From Orrella sp037026685 (lineage in GTDB: Bacteria > Pseudomonadota > Gammaproteobacteria > Burkholderiales > Burkholderiaceae_B), in contig NZ_JBANET010000007.1 in assembly GCF_037026685.1 (NCBI RefSeq), positions 62,001 through 126,000 of the forward strand: a stretch of 64,000 nucleotides of DNA, read 5' to 3'. Position 1 is the first letter of the stretch. Each line of letters opens with the position of its first letter. The notes beneath the pieces were generated by a model. That model had not been told where the DNA came from, did no database searches, and was given only the letters and a program-made list of their open reading frames with translations. Positions 1-7,905 of the stretch are shown here, one piece after another. Made by a program: the position numbers and the translations under genes.

Positions 1-69
1 GACGCCAAGTCGTTTGGCTTCTGAGTCACGGCCGTTGCGGGTTGAGCCGCCGCCCTTTTTCTGTGCCAT
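1..69 (-). CDS. rpmA: 50S ribosomal protein L27 (5' part only)
   Basis: The complement of the first 69 bases starts with ATG and reads MAQKKGGGSTRNGRDSEAK, the conserved N-terminus of ribosomal protein L27, which lies near the peptidyl-transferase centre. Only 23 residues are inside the window; the gene continues past base 1. An SD-like AGGAG lies just upstream of the ATG. It sits 60 nt downstream of rplU on the same strand, the standard rplU-rpmA operon. Identification rests on the L27 N-terminus plus this synteny. Confidence 0.95.
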   Translation of the reverse strand, partial: MAQKKGGGSTRNGRDSEAKRLGV

Positions 70-129
70 GTTTAGCTCCTATCGGCTCTTGCGAGCCAAA
101 ATATGTTGGCTGAGAGTGACGAACAGTGC

Positions 130-441
130 TTACGCCGTGATCGCGTCGATGCGGATCTCGGTGTAGTTCTGACGGTGGCCTTGACGCTTCTGGTAGTGCT
201 TGCGACGACGCATCTTGAAGATCTTGACCTTGTCGTGGCGTCCATGCGCAAGAACGGTGACCTTGACCGCGGCGCCCGAGACGAGAGGCGCGCCAACCTT
301 CAGCGTGTCGCCTTCGCCCACGGACAGGACCTGGTCCAGGGTGATTTCTTGCCCGATGTCTGCCGGTATCTGTTCGATCTTGAGTTTTTGGCCTGCGGCA
401 ACGCGATATTGCTTGCCGCCGGTTTTTATGACCGCGTACAT
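130..441 (-). CDS. rplU: 50S ribosomal protein L21
   Basis: This 103-residue protein starts MYAVIKTGGKQYRV and ends with the basic KMRRRKHYQKRQGHRQNYTEI segment region (about residues 75-97) typical of L21, which binds 23S rRNA in the large subunit. Length matches the family. It is the first gene of an rplU-rpmA operon read on the minus strand and is preceded by a near-consensus sigma70 promoter (527-555). It is divergent from ispB, the usual arrangement in proteobacteria. Confidence 0.97.
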   Translation of the reverse strand: MYAVIKTGGKQYRVAAGQKLKIEQIPADIGQEITLDQVLSVGEGDTLKVGAPLVSGAAVKVTVLAHGRHDKVKIFKMRRRKHYQKRQGHRQNYTEIRIDAITA

Positions 442-468
442 GGGATAACCTCTGTATGTTCAAAGAAC

Positions 469-503
469 GCGCGCCAAGGGCCGCATGCCCGGCGCGCTTT
501 TTT
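469..503. promoter_or_regulatory. hairpin in the rplU leader, terminator-like on the other strand
   Basis: GCGCGCC (469-475) and GGCGCGC (491-497) form a 7-bp GC stem followed on the plus strand by TTTTTT (498-503). In the rplU mRNA (minus strand) the same stem lies inside the 5' leader, about 28-62 nt before the ATG. It could be a leader structure for rplU, or it could stop antisense transcription. There is no plus-strand gene upstream in the window that needs it. Confidence 0.45.
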
Positions 504-526
504 GGCCCAAAAGCGCCAAACCAAAG

Positions 527-555
527 ATTCTATCCTGCAACCCATTGATAGTCAA
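527..555 (-). promoter_or_regulatory. sigma70 promoter of rplU-rpmA
   Basis: On the minus strand TTGACT (550-555) and TAGAAT (527-532) are separated by exactly 17 bases, a near-consensus -35/-10 pair. It lies about 85 bases upstream of the rplU start codon, giving an mRNA leader of roughly 75-80 nt. Strong promoters are expected for ribosomal protein operons. Confidence 0.75.
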
Positions 556-659
556 ACAGAATTTGGCTGGCCGGGGCGGGATACGCGTCCCCTTATAATC
601 GCCGTGTTGCCGCCACGCATCGCGCTGCCGCCGCCGGGCGCAGGCCGCGTGGCCCGCCC

Positions 660-682
660 ACCGCCAGCCGGCGGTCTTTTTT
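660..682 (+). terminator. terminator-like hairpin in the ispB upstream region
   Basis: ACCGCC (660-665), loop AGCC and GGCGGT (670-675) form a 6-bp stem followed by C and TTTTTT (677-682), the form of an intrinsic terminator. The gap 442-773 between rplU and ispB also holds a TATAAT at 594-599 on the plus strand, with no good -35 at normal spacing. If transcription of ispB begins at that TATAAT, the hairpin lies in the ispB leader and could attenuate it. Otherwise the ispB promoter must lie between 683 and 773. Confidence 0.45.
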
Positions 683-773
683 CGCCGTCCGCGGCGCCGC
701 GCCGGCTGCCCGGGGGCGGCTTCCCGCGCCCGGCCCGCCGTTCTTGCGCGCCTCTTTCGATACCGGATCCGTC

Positions 774-1739
774 TTGAACCTGCCTGACCTGCTTGCCCCC
801 GTTGCCCAGGACATGAAGTCCGTCGATGCCGTGATCCGTGCCCGGCTCGATTCCGAAGTGGTGCTCATCCGCACGATAGGCGACTACATCGTCGGCGCGG
901 GCGGCAAGCGCATGCGGCCGGCCCTGCTGCTGATGATCGCCAAGGCGCTGGGCTACCGGGGCGAGCGCCACCACCTGCTGGCGGCGGTGGTCGAGTTCAT
1001 CCACACCGCCACCCTGCTGCACGACGACGTGGTGGACGAGTCGGACCTGCGGCGCGGGCGCAGCACCGCCAATGCGGTGTTCGGCAACGCCGCCAGCGTG
1101 CTGGTGGGCGATTACCTGTACTCGCGCGCCTTCGAAATGATGGTCGAGGCCGATTCGATGCGCATCATGGCCATCCTGTCGGGCGCGACCACCGTCATCG
1201 CCGAGGGCGAGGTGCTGCAGCTGCTGAACGTGCACGATCCCGAGGTGTCCGAGCCGCGCTACCTGCAGGTGGTGCGCTACAAGACCGCCAAGCTGTTCGA
1301 GGCCGCCGCGCAGGTGGGTGCCGTCCTGGCCGGCGCCACGGCCGAGCAGGAGGCCGCCGCCGCCGCCTATGGGCGGCACATCGGCACGGCGTTCCAGCTC
1401 ATCGACGACGTGCTGGACTACAGCGGCGATGCGGCGGCGCTGGGCAAGAACGTGGGCGATGACCTGCGCGAAGGCAAGCCGACCCTGCCGCTGATCCGCG
1501 TGATGGAAGTGGGCACGCCCGAGCAGCGCGCCTTGATCCGCGGGGCCATCGAGACCGGCCAGGCCGACTTCGAGGCGGTGGCGCAGGCGATCCGGGCCAC
1601 CGACGCGCTCGAGCACGCCCGGCGCTGCGCGGTGGCCGAGGCCCAGGCGGCCCGCCAGGCCTTGTCCAGCTACCCGATTTCCGAATATTCGAAATCCCTG
1701 CTAGAATTTTGCGCTTTCGCAGTAGAGCGTGATCGGTAA
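774..1739 (+). CDS. ispB: octaprenyl/polyprenyl diphosphate synthase (quinone side chain)
   Basis: This trans-prenyltransferase extends farnesyl diphosphate with isopentenyl units to make the ubiquinone side chain. With the start at TTG 774 the protein has 321 residues. The first Asp-rich motif is DDVVD (D84, D85, D88) and the second is DDVLD (D211, D212, D215); GKRMRP (about 44-49) binds diphosphate. I chose TTG 774 because NLPDLLAPVAQDM aligns in register with the N-terminus of E. coli IspB (NLEKINELTAQDM); an in-frame TTG at 744 would add ten residues. It is followed by tRNA-Pro 38 bases downstream. Confidence 0.93.
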   Translation: MNLPDLLAPVAQDMKSVDAVIRARLDSEVVLIRTIGDYIVGAGGKRMRPALLLMIAKALGYRGERHHLLAAVVEFIHTATLLHDDVVDESDLRRGRSTANAVFGNAASVLVGDYLYSRAFEMMVEADSMRIMAILSGATTVIAEGEVLQLLNVHDPEVSEPRYLQVVRYKTAKLFEAAAQVGAVLAGATAEQEAAAAAYGRHIGTAFQLIDDVLDYSGDAAALGKNVGDDLREGKPTLPLIRVMEVGTPEQRALIRGAIETGQADFEAVAQAIRATDALEHARRCAVAEAQAARQALSSYPISEYSKSLLEFCAFAVERDR

Positions 1740-1777
1740 GCCGATATGCGCGTTGCGCAAAGCGTCTGCAAAGACAT

Positions 1778-1854
<77 letters not shown>

Positions 1855-1902
1855 AATTCGTTTGGTCGGATGCGCGGCAAGCGCCGCGCGCCCAAGCCCG
1901 AG

Positions 1903-1939
1903 AAAAACGGCGCCAGCCTTTGTTGCTGGCGCCGTTTTT
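1903..1939 (+). terminator. intrinsic terminator after tRNA-Pro
   Basis: Left arm 1903-1917 (AAAAA then CGGCGCCAGC) and right arm 1925-1939 (GCTGGCGCCG then TTTTT) pair over 15 bp with a 7-base loop. The GC stem ending in a T run is a classic rho-independent terminator. The A run on the other side makes it potentially bidirectional. It closes the ispB-tRNA transcript. Confidence 0.85.
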
Positions 1940-2058
1940 GTTTTCCCTCCTCCGTTTTTCCTGTTCCGCCGCGCGCTGCGTGCGCCCGGGCGCCTGCGCG
2001 CGGGCGCACGGCCGGCCCGGCCGGCCTCGTGGTTAACCCTGCATCGGCCGGCCCGCTG

Positions 2059-2120
2059 TTGACATCGGCGCGCTGGCTTCGTACCATTTTTTCACTAAAT
2101 TTAGGACGAAGATCCTAAAT
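2059..2120 (+). promoter_or_regulatory. promoter with downstream inverted-repeat operator for the 2142-8901 operon
   Basis: TTGACA (2059-2064) and TACCAT (2082-2087) are separated by 17 bases. About 12 bases after the -10 is a perfect inverted repeat ATTTAGGA-N6-TCCTAAAT (2099-2106 and 2113-2120), so a bound regulator would cover the start of transcription. A clear SD (AAGGAG) then precedes the ATG at 2142. No regulator gene sits next to the operon, so the cognate repressor must be encoded elsewhere. Confidence 0.7.
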
Positions 2121-2141
2121 AATGAGAAAAAGGAGCGAGAC

Positions 2142-3134
2142 ATGAACAGATTGCGCAGGCAGGCGATCAAGGGCCTGGGCGCCGCGGCATGGGCCGCCGC
2201 AAGCGCCGGGCTGCCCGCGGCGGTCCTGGCCGCCGACGACTTTCCCAGCAAGCCCATCACCATCGTGGTCCATACGGGACCGGGTTCGTCCACCGACATC
2301 TTCGCGCGCGAACTGGCCAAGGCGGCCGAGCCGGTGTTTGGCCAGCCGGTGGTGGTGGTCAACCGTCCCGGCGGCAGCGGGGCCACGCAAATGGCCCTGC
2401 TCAAGGCCTCGCGGCCCGACGGCTATACGGTGGGCGTGAACACCGCCTCGCACCTGACGGCCATGCGCACCAACCTGAAGGGCGTGTACCGCTGGCAGGA
2501 CTTCTCGTGGATCCTGCTCAGCCAGCTCGATCCCTACATCACGGTGGTGCCCGCCGACAGCCCCTACAAGACGCTGGCCGACCTGGTCGAGGCGGGCAAG
2601 CGCGAGGGCCAGGCCTTGAAGGTGGGCGGCTTCGGCACCGTGGGCGCGGCGCACAACATCGCCTTCAACATGCTGGCCGAAAAAAGCGGCATGCATTTCA
2701 CCTGGGTGGGCTACGACGGCGGGCCGCAGGCCATGACGGCGGTGCTGGGCAAGCACATCGACGCGGTCAATACCAACCCGGGGCCGGCGCTGCAGTTCGA
2801 GCAGGCGGGGCGGGTGCGTGTGCTGGGCATACTGGACGACCAGCGGGCCCGCGAGTTTCCCGATACGCCCACCTACGCCGAGGCGGGCTATCCGGTGGAT
2901 ACGGCCTGGAAGCAGATCCGGGGCCTGTACGGCAGCAAGGACATCCCCATCGACATCCAGCGCAAGCTGGCCGACGGCTTCTTCAAGGCGATGCAGGATC
3001 CCGCGTTCCGCAAGTACATGGAAACCACGGCGCAGGTCGCCGGGGACAAGGGGCCGGATGAATATCCGGCCTTCATCGAGCAGATGGACAAGATCGCCTA
3101 CGGCTGGCTCGAACGGCTGGGAGTGGCGAAATGA
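2142..3134 (+). CDS. Bug-family (TctC-like) periplasmic solute receptor
   Basis: A 330-residue periplasmic receptor of the tripartite tricarboxylate transporter family. The N-terminus has a signal peptide with twin arginines (LRRQAIKGLG) and a cut near AAVLAA, followed by DDFPSKPITIVV, the usual start of mature Bug proteins. RPGGSGATQMALLKASRPDGYT (about 72-93) is the family ligand-binding region. It is the first gene of an operon with tctB and tctA, so this is a complete TTT system. Its downstream neighbours suggest the ligand is a di- or tricarboxylate or a conjugate of one. Confidence 0.9.
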   Translation: MNRLRRQAIKGLGAAAWAAASAGLPAAVLAADDFPSKPITIVVHTGPGSSTDIFARELAKAAEPVFGQPVVVVNRPGGSGATQMALLKASRPDGYTVGVNTASHLTAMRTNLKGVYRWQDFSWILLSQLDPYITVVPADSPYKTLADLVEAGKREGQALKVGGFGTVGAAHNIAFNMLAEKSGMHFTWVGYDGGPQAMTAVLGKHIDAVNTNPGPALQFEQAGRVRVLGILDDQRAREFPDTPTYAEAGYPVDTAWKQIRGLYGSKDIPIDIQRKLADGFFKAMQDPAFRKYMETTAQVAGDKGPDEYPAFIEQMDKIAYGWLERLGVAK

Positions 3135-3186
3135 CGGCGGCTTCGTCCTCGATGGCGCCGCGCGCGCGGCCGCAGGGGCTGCGCCT

Positions 3187-3612
3187 TTGCGCCACAAGTC
3201 GGCCCGGCTGCTGGCGCTGGCCTGCGTGCTGGCGTTCGGCTGGGCGGCGTGGATGGCGCTGTCCCTGCCGCCGGCGTTCAGCCCGGTGGACGTCGGGCCC
3301 GGGCAGGTGCCGCTGCTGGCCGCCGTGCTGGGCATGGCCTGCGGCGTGTACCTGTTTGCCAGGGCGGGGGGCCAAGGCGAACAGGTGCAGGTGGGTCGGC
3401 CCCGCAGCGTGGCCTGCGGCCTGCTGTTGATCGCCTCGTACGTGCTGCTCATGCCGCACGCGGGTTTCTACCTGAGCTCGCTGGCCGCCTTTCCGCTGCT
3501 GATGCTGGCCGGGGGCGAACGCCGTGCGGCCAGGGTGCTGGCTTGCACGATCGGTTACCTGGCCTTTGTCTACGTCTGCTTCGACTGGCTGCTGGACGTG
3601 CAGTTTCCCTGA
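3187..3612 (+). CDS. TctB-like small membrane subunit of the TTT transporter
   Basis: A 141-residue protein with about four hydrophobic segments (LLALACVLAFGWAAWMAL, VPLLAAVLGMACGVYLF, VACGLLLIASYVLLM, and a C-terminal pair), matching TctB in length and place between receptor and TctA. I chose TTG 3187 because AGGGG (3174-3178) lies 8 bases upstream. An ATG at 3131 overlapping the stop of the receptor gene (ATGA) is in another frame and would need a frameshift near 3170-3190 to join this protein. The ORF is also open upstream of 3187 without ATG. Start uncertain, identity good. Confidence 0.75.
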   Translation: MRHKSARLLALACVLAFGWAAWMALSLPPAFSPVDVGPGQVPLLAAVLGMACGVYLFARAGGQGEQVQVGRPRSVACGLLLIASYVLLMPHAGFYLSSLAAFPLLMLAGGERRAARVLACTIGYLAFVYVCFDWLLDVQFP

Positions 3613-3621
3613 GAGAACGCG

Positions 3622-5121
3622 ATGATTGCAGACCTGACTGCAGGATTTGGCCTGGTCCTCCAGGCCGAGGTGCTGCTGGCGCTTTTGTTCGCCACCATCG
3701 TCGGCTACGTGGTGGGCGCCATGCCGGGACTGGGCCCCAGCCTGGGGGTGGCCCTGCTGGTGCCTTTCACCTACGGGGTCGATCCCGTGGTGGCCATGGT
3801 GGCGCTGGTGGGCCTGTACGTGGCGGCCGAGTACGGCGGCGCCATTACCGCCATCATGCTCAACACGCCGGGCACCGCCGCCGCGGTCGCCACCTCGTGG
3901 GACGGCTATCCCATGGCCAGGAAGGGCGAGGCGGGCTTTGCGCTGCACGTGTCCATCATCAGCTCGGGCGCGGCGGCCTTCGTGGGGGCGCTGCTGCTCA
4001 TCTGCACGGCGGTGCCCCTATCGGAGTTCGCCCTGCGGTTCGGCCCCACCGAGTATTGCGCGCTGGCGCTGTTCGGGCTGAGCCTGGTCAGCAGCCTGGG
4101 CGGCGGTTCGGTCGCGCGCGGCCTGCTGGCCTTGTGCATCGGCGTGCTGTTCGCCGTGGTCGGCATGGACCCGGAAAGCGGCGTGCCGCGCTTTGCCTTC
4201 ACGCCGGACCTGTTCGAGGGCATCCCCCTGGTGCCGGCGCTGCTCGGGCTCTATGCGATCTCCGAAGCGCTGGTCATGATGGAGGGCAGCGCCGCGAGCG
4301 CCAAGGCCATGCAGATGGGCAACGTGCTGAAGATATCGTTCGCCCGCTACCGCGGCATCTGGGGCTGCATCCTGCGCAGCACCGGCATCGGCTACATCGT
4401 GGGCGTGATTCCGGGCGCGGGCGCCTCCATCGCCAGCCTGATCGCCTACAACGAAGCCAAGCGCGTATCCAGGTCGCCCGAGACCTTCGGCCAGGGCAAC
4501 CCGCAAGGCGTGGCCGCCTCGGAGGCGGCCAACAACTCGGCCGTGACGGGGTCGCTGGCGCCCTTGCTGGCGCTGGGCATCCCGGGCTCGGCGACGGCGG
4601 CCATCCTGATCGGGGCCCTGATGATCCAGGGCATCCAGCCCGGCCCGCTGCTGTTCGTGCGCAATCCCGAGATTCCCTATTCGATCTTTGCCTCGCTGCT
4701 TATCGGCGTGCCGCTGATGGTCGTGGTGGGCCTGCTCGGCGCGCGGCTTTGGGTGCAGGTGGTGCGCGTGCCCAATTCCCTGCTGGCGGCCATCATCGTC
4801 GGGATATCCGTGGTGGGCGCCTACGCCTCGCAAAACGCCATGTTCCCGGTCTACGTGACGCTGGTCTTCGGGCTGATCGGCTACGTGCTGCGCAAGGTGG
4901 GCATCCCGCTGGCGCCCATCGTGCTGGCCCTGGTGCTGGTGCCGATGGCCGAGACCAATTACCGGCGCGCCCTGATCATCGCCGAGGGCGATCACGGCAT
5001 TTTCCTGAGCCATCCGATCACGGTCGTGCTGCTGGGCCTGGCGCTGCTGTCCTTCGTCGTGCCCTTGCTGCGCCGCAAGCGGCCGCCCGGCCAGCCGCCC
5101 GCGGCCAAGGGGACGGCATGA
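3622..5121 (+). CDS. TctA-like large permease subunit
   Basis: A 499-residue integral membrane protein with about 11-12 hydrophobic segments. It carries the family hallmarks GxMPGLGPSLG near residue 32-40, AEYGGAITAIMLNTPGT (about 70-86) and a C-terminal-half SANNSAVTGSLAPLLALGIPGS-like stretch. It forms the transport channel of the TTT system together with the preceding receptor and TctB. Nine bases separate it from tctB, and its stop overlaps the next start in ATGA, indicating co-translation. Confidence 0.93.
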   Translation: MIADLTAGFGLVLQAEVLLALLFATIVGYVVGAMPGLGPSLGVALLVPFTYGVDPVVAMVALVGLYVAAEYGGAITAIMLNTPGTAAAVATSWDGYPMARKGEAGFALHVSIISSGAAAFVGALLLICTAVPLSEFALRFGPTEYCALALFGLSLVSSLGGGSVARGLLALCIGVLFAVVGMDPESGVPRFAFTPDLFEGIPLVPALLGLYAISEALVMMEGSAASAKAMQMGNVLKISFARYRGIWGCILRSTGIGYIVGVIPGAGASIASLIAYNEAKRVSRSPETFGQGNPQGVAASEAANNSAVTGSLAPLLALGIPGSATAAILIGALMIQGIQPGPLLFVRNPEIPYSIFASLLIGVPLMVVVGLLGARLWVQVVRVPNSLLAAIIVGISVVGAYASQNAMFPVYVTLVFGLIGYVLRKVGIPLAPIVLALVLVPMAETNYRRALIIAEGDHGIFLSHPITVVLLGLALLSFVVPLLRRKRPPGQPPAAKGTA

Positions 5122-6530
5122 GCCCGGCGAACCCGCCCGAGGCCCACGGGCTGACCGGCGCGCTGGCGCGCTGCGCGCTGTCGGTCGATGCGCAGACCCT
5201 GCCCGCGGACACCCTGGCCATCGCGCGGCATTGCCTGCTGGACTGGTTCACGCTGGTGCTGGCCTCCTGGCAGGCGCAGCCGGTGCAGCAGTTGCGGCAG
5301 TGCCTGGCCGCGCCGCAGCTGCCGCCCGGCGTGGCCACATTGCTGGGCTCGGGCGAGCGCACGGGGCTGGAGGCCGCGGCGCTGGTCAACGGCCTGGCCG
5401 GGCATGTGCTGGATTTCGACGATGCCCACCTGAAGTCGCGCGTGCATCCGTCCGTGCCCTTGTGGCCGGCCATCCTGGCCTGGGGCGAGCACAGCGGCGC
5501 CAGCGGCGCGGACCTGCTCGCGGCCTTCGTTGCCGGCGTGCAGGTGCAATCGCGCCTGGCCGCACACATGGGCGAGAGCCATTACCGGCAGGGCTGGCAC
5601 AACACCGCCACGCTGGGCAGCTTCGGGGCCGCGGCGGCCGTGGGCGCGCTGTGCCGCCTGGACGAGGCGGCGCAGCGCCACGCCTTTGGCATCGTGGCGA
5701 CCATGGCGGGCGGGCTGCGGGCCGTCTTCGGCACGCCGGCCAAGCCCCTGCAGGCCGGCCGCGCGGCGGCCAACGGCCTGTTCGCCGCCAGCCTGGCCCG
5801 TACCGGCTTTGCGGCCGCGCCGTCCATCCTGGACGGGCAGGACGGCTTCCCGTCCCTGTATGCCCGGCAGCTTGCCGAGGACGCGGCCATGCGGCAGCCG
5901 GGGCACTGGTGCGTGCGTGACATCGTCTTCAAGTACCACGCCTCGTGCTATGGCACGCAGGCGCCGATCGACGCGGCCCGGGCCCTGGCGCCCATCGACA
6001 GGGCCTCGGTGGCGGCCGTGCGGGTGTATGTCGAGCCGCAATATCTCGATGTGTGCAACATCCAGACGCCAAGGACCGAGCCGCAGGCCAAGTTCAGCGT
6101 GCGCCATACCGTCGCCCTGGCCCTGGCCGGCCGCGACACCGCGGCCCATGCGTCGTTCCTGCCGCCGGCCCTGGCCGATCCGCAGATCGCGGCCTGGCGC
6201 GAGCTGGTCAGCGTGCACGGGGACCCGGCGCTGGCGCGGGCCAACGCGCGCGTGGAGATCGAGACCCGCTCGGGCGAGCGCAGGACGTCGGTGCACGATG
6301 CCAGCCGTCCGCAGGCGGACCTGCAGGCGCAGCAGCAGCGGCTGCTGGCCAAGAGCGGCGTGCTGCTGCAGGAAGCCGGCTTCGAGGGGCGGGACGTCTG
6401 CGCGCTGCACGCCCGCTTGCTCGAGATCGGCGGCTGCGGCGATTTCCCGCGCTGGATGCGCGACTACCGCCGATGGCTGGGCCAGGCGCGCGCAAACCGG
6501 GCGCAAGATCACCACCAAGCAGGAGCATGA
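5118..6530 (+). CDS. MmgE/PrpD family protein
   Basis: A 470-residue soluble protein of the MmgE/PrpD family, known members of which are 2-methylcitrate dehydratase, cis-aconitate decarboxylase and iminodisuccinate epimerase. The motif HVLDFDDAHLKSRVHPSVP near residues 95-113 and the later FKYHASCYGTQ stretch (about 274-284) are typical. The start overlaps the tctA stop (ATGA). The immediate partner is a fumarase/aspartase-type lyase, a pairing known for iminodisuccinate breakdown, so an epimerase or isomerase role is at least as likely as a dehydratase. The substrate cannot be read from sequence. Confidence 0.88.
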   Translation: MSPANPPEAHGLTGALARCALSVDAQTLPADTLAIARHCLLDWFTLVLASWQAQPVQQLRQCLAAPQLPPGVATLLGSGERTGLEAAALVNGLAGHVLDFDDAHLKSRVHPSVPLWPAILAWGEHSGASGADLLAAFVAGVQVQSRLAAHMGESHYRQGWHNTATLGSFGAAAAVGALCRLDEAAQRHAFGIVATMAGGLRAVFGTPAKPLQAGRAAANGLFAASLARTGFAAAPSILDGQDGFPSLYARQLAEDAAMRQPGHWCVRDIVFKYHASCYGTQAPIDAARALAPIDRASVAAVRVYVEPQYLDVCNIQTPRTEPQAKFSVRHTVALALAGRDTAAHASFLPPALADPQIAAWRELVSVHGDPALARANARVEIETRSGERRTSVHDASRPQADLQAQQQRLLAKSGVLLQEAGFEGRDVCALHARLLEIGGCGDFPRWMRDYRRWLGQARANRAQDHHQAGA

Positions 6531-6538
6531 GGGAAAAA

Positions 6539-7888
6539 ATGGGAGCATATGTCATCGACAGCGTGCTGTTTCGGGACCAGTTCGGCACCGAGGCGATGCG
6601 CAGGATCTTCAGCGACGAGAACACGGTGCAGCGCTGGCTGGACGTGGAGGCCGCGCTGGCCAAGGTGCAGGGGGAAATGGGCATCATCCCGGCGGCCGCG
6701 GCCGCCGAGATACAGCGGCGCAGCCAGGTCCGGAACATCGACCTGCCGGCGCTCAAGGCCGAGATGGACCGCACCGCCCATCCCATCGTGCCGCTGCTGC
6801 GCGCCATGAAGCAGGTTTGCGAAGGCGATGCGGGCGAGTACATCCATTGGGGCGCCACCACCCAGGACATCATGGATACCGGCACGATCCTGCAGGTGCG
6901 CGAGGCCCTGGACGAGATCGATGCGTCCTACCGCAAGCTCTTCGAGAACGTGTGCGCGCTGGCGGCCAGGTACCGGGACCAGGTCATGGTGGGGCGCAGC
7001 CACGGCCAGCACGCCTTGCCCATTACCTTCGGCTTCAAGGCCGCGGGCTGGGCCGAGGAGCTGCGGCGCAACGCCCAGCGCCTGCGCCAGATGCGCGAGC
7101 GCGTGCTGGTGGGCCAGTTCTCCGGCGCGGTGGGCACGCTGGCCGCCCTGGGCGAGGCCGGCATGGCGGTGCAGCAGCGCCTGTTCGAGGAGCTGGGCCT
7201 GGGCTGCCCGGCCATCACCTGGCATACCTCGCGCGATAACGTGGCCGAGCTGATTTCGGTGCTGGCCATCGCCTGCGGCACCGCCGGCAAGATCGCGCAC
7301 GAAGTCTTCAGCCTGCAGAAGACCGAGACCGCCGAGCTGGAGGAGCCTTTCGCCCTGGGCAAGGTGGGCAGCAGCACCATGCCGCACAAGCGCAACCCGC
7401 CCGTGTGCGAGGGGGTGATCGCCGTCAACCGGCTGGTGCGCGCCACCGTGCCGCTGGCCATCGAAGGCATCGTCGCCGACCATGAGCGCGACAAGGTCGT
7501 GCTGCAGGCCGAGCGCGAGTACATTGGCAGGGTGTTCGCCATGACCCATGCGGCGATCCAGAAAATGGTCTTCGTGACGGGCGGGCTGAGCGTGCGCACG
7601 CAGAACATGGAGCGCAACCTGTACGCGCAGAACGGCCTGCTCATGTCCGAGGCGGTGATGATGGGCCTGAGCGAGGCGCTGGGCCGGCAGGAGGCGCACG
7701 AGATCGTCTATGGCATCTGCATGGACGTTTTCGAGAACGGCGGCTCGCTCAAGGACGCGCTGATGCGCCATCCCGACGTGTCGGCGCGCCTGAGCGAGGC
7801 GCAGATCGACCGGATGCTGGCGCCGCACGGCTATGTGGGGCATGCCGGCGCATTCGTGGACCAGGTGCTGGCGAACCCGCTGGATTGA
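6539..7888 (+). CDS. fumarase/aspartase-superfamily lyase (adenylosuccinate lyase / CMLE-like)
   Basis: A 449-residue enzyme of the superfamily that eliminates from succinyl-type substrates. The signature GSSTMPHKRNP (277-287) contains the catalytic serine loop, and HWGATTQDIMDTG and GRSHGQHALP are the other two conserved regions. The closest subfamily by eye is the PurB / 3-carboxymuconate cycloisomerase group. It should not be PurB itself, because its neighbours are transport and catabolic genes. The start at 6539 has an SD-like GAGGGA 4 bases upstream and AGGAG 13 bases upstream; ATG 6527, four codons upstream, has AGGAG too close. Confidence 0.87.
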   Translation: MGAYVIDSVLFRDQFGTEAMRRIFSDENTVQRWLDVEAALAKVQGEMGIIPAAAAAEIQRRSQVRNIDLPALKAEMDRTAHPIVPLLRAMKQVCEGDAGEYIHWGATTQDIMDTGTILQVREALDEIDASYRKLFENVCALAARYRDQVMVGRSHGQHALPITFGFKAAGWAEELRRNAQRLRQMRERVLVGQFSGAVGTLAALGEAGMAVQQRLFEELGLGCPAITWHTSRDNVAELISVLAIACGTAGKIAHEVFSLQKTETAELEEPFALGKVGSSTMPHKRNPPVCEGVIAVNRLVRATVPLAIEGIVADHERDKVVLQAEREYIGRVFAMTHAAIQKMVFVTGGLSVRTQNMERNLYAQNGLLMSEAVMMGLSEALGRQEAHEIVYGICMDVFENGGSLKDALMRHPDVSARLSEAQIDRMLAPHGYVGHAGAFVDQVLANPLD

Positions 7889-7905
7889 ACGAAGGAGGCA
7901 AGGCG

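Noticed and set aside
552..1616. 354-codon open frame antisense to ispB
   Set aside because: It is rich in His, Gln, Arg and Ala with no family resemblance, the usual shadow of a GC-rich gene in the opposite frame; ispB itself is unambiguous.
3131..3612. tctB as a frameshifted pseudogene
   Set aside because: TTG 3187 with AGGGG at good spacing gives a full-length TctB-like protein, so a functional gene is the simpler reading; the ambiguity is kept as a finding.
3249..5117. Upstream extension of the PrpD frame
   Set aside because: The open frame continues far upstream, but that part is antithetical to TctA coding and has no family features; the real start is ATG 5118 overlapping the tctA stop.
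6539..7888. purB (adenylosuccinate lyase)
   Set aside because: The signature fits the superfamily, but the operon context with uptake, PrpD and thiol dioxygenase genes points to a catabolic lyase rather than purine synthesis.
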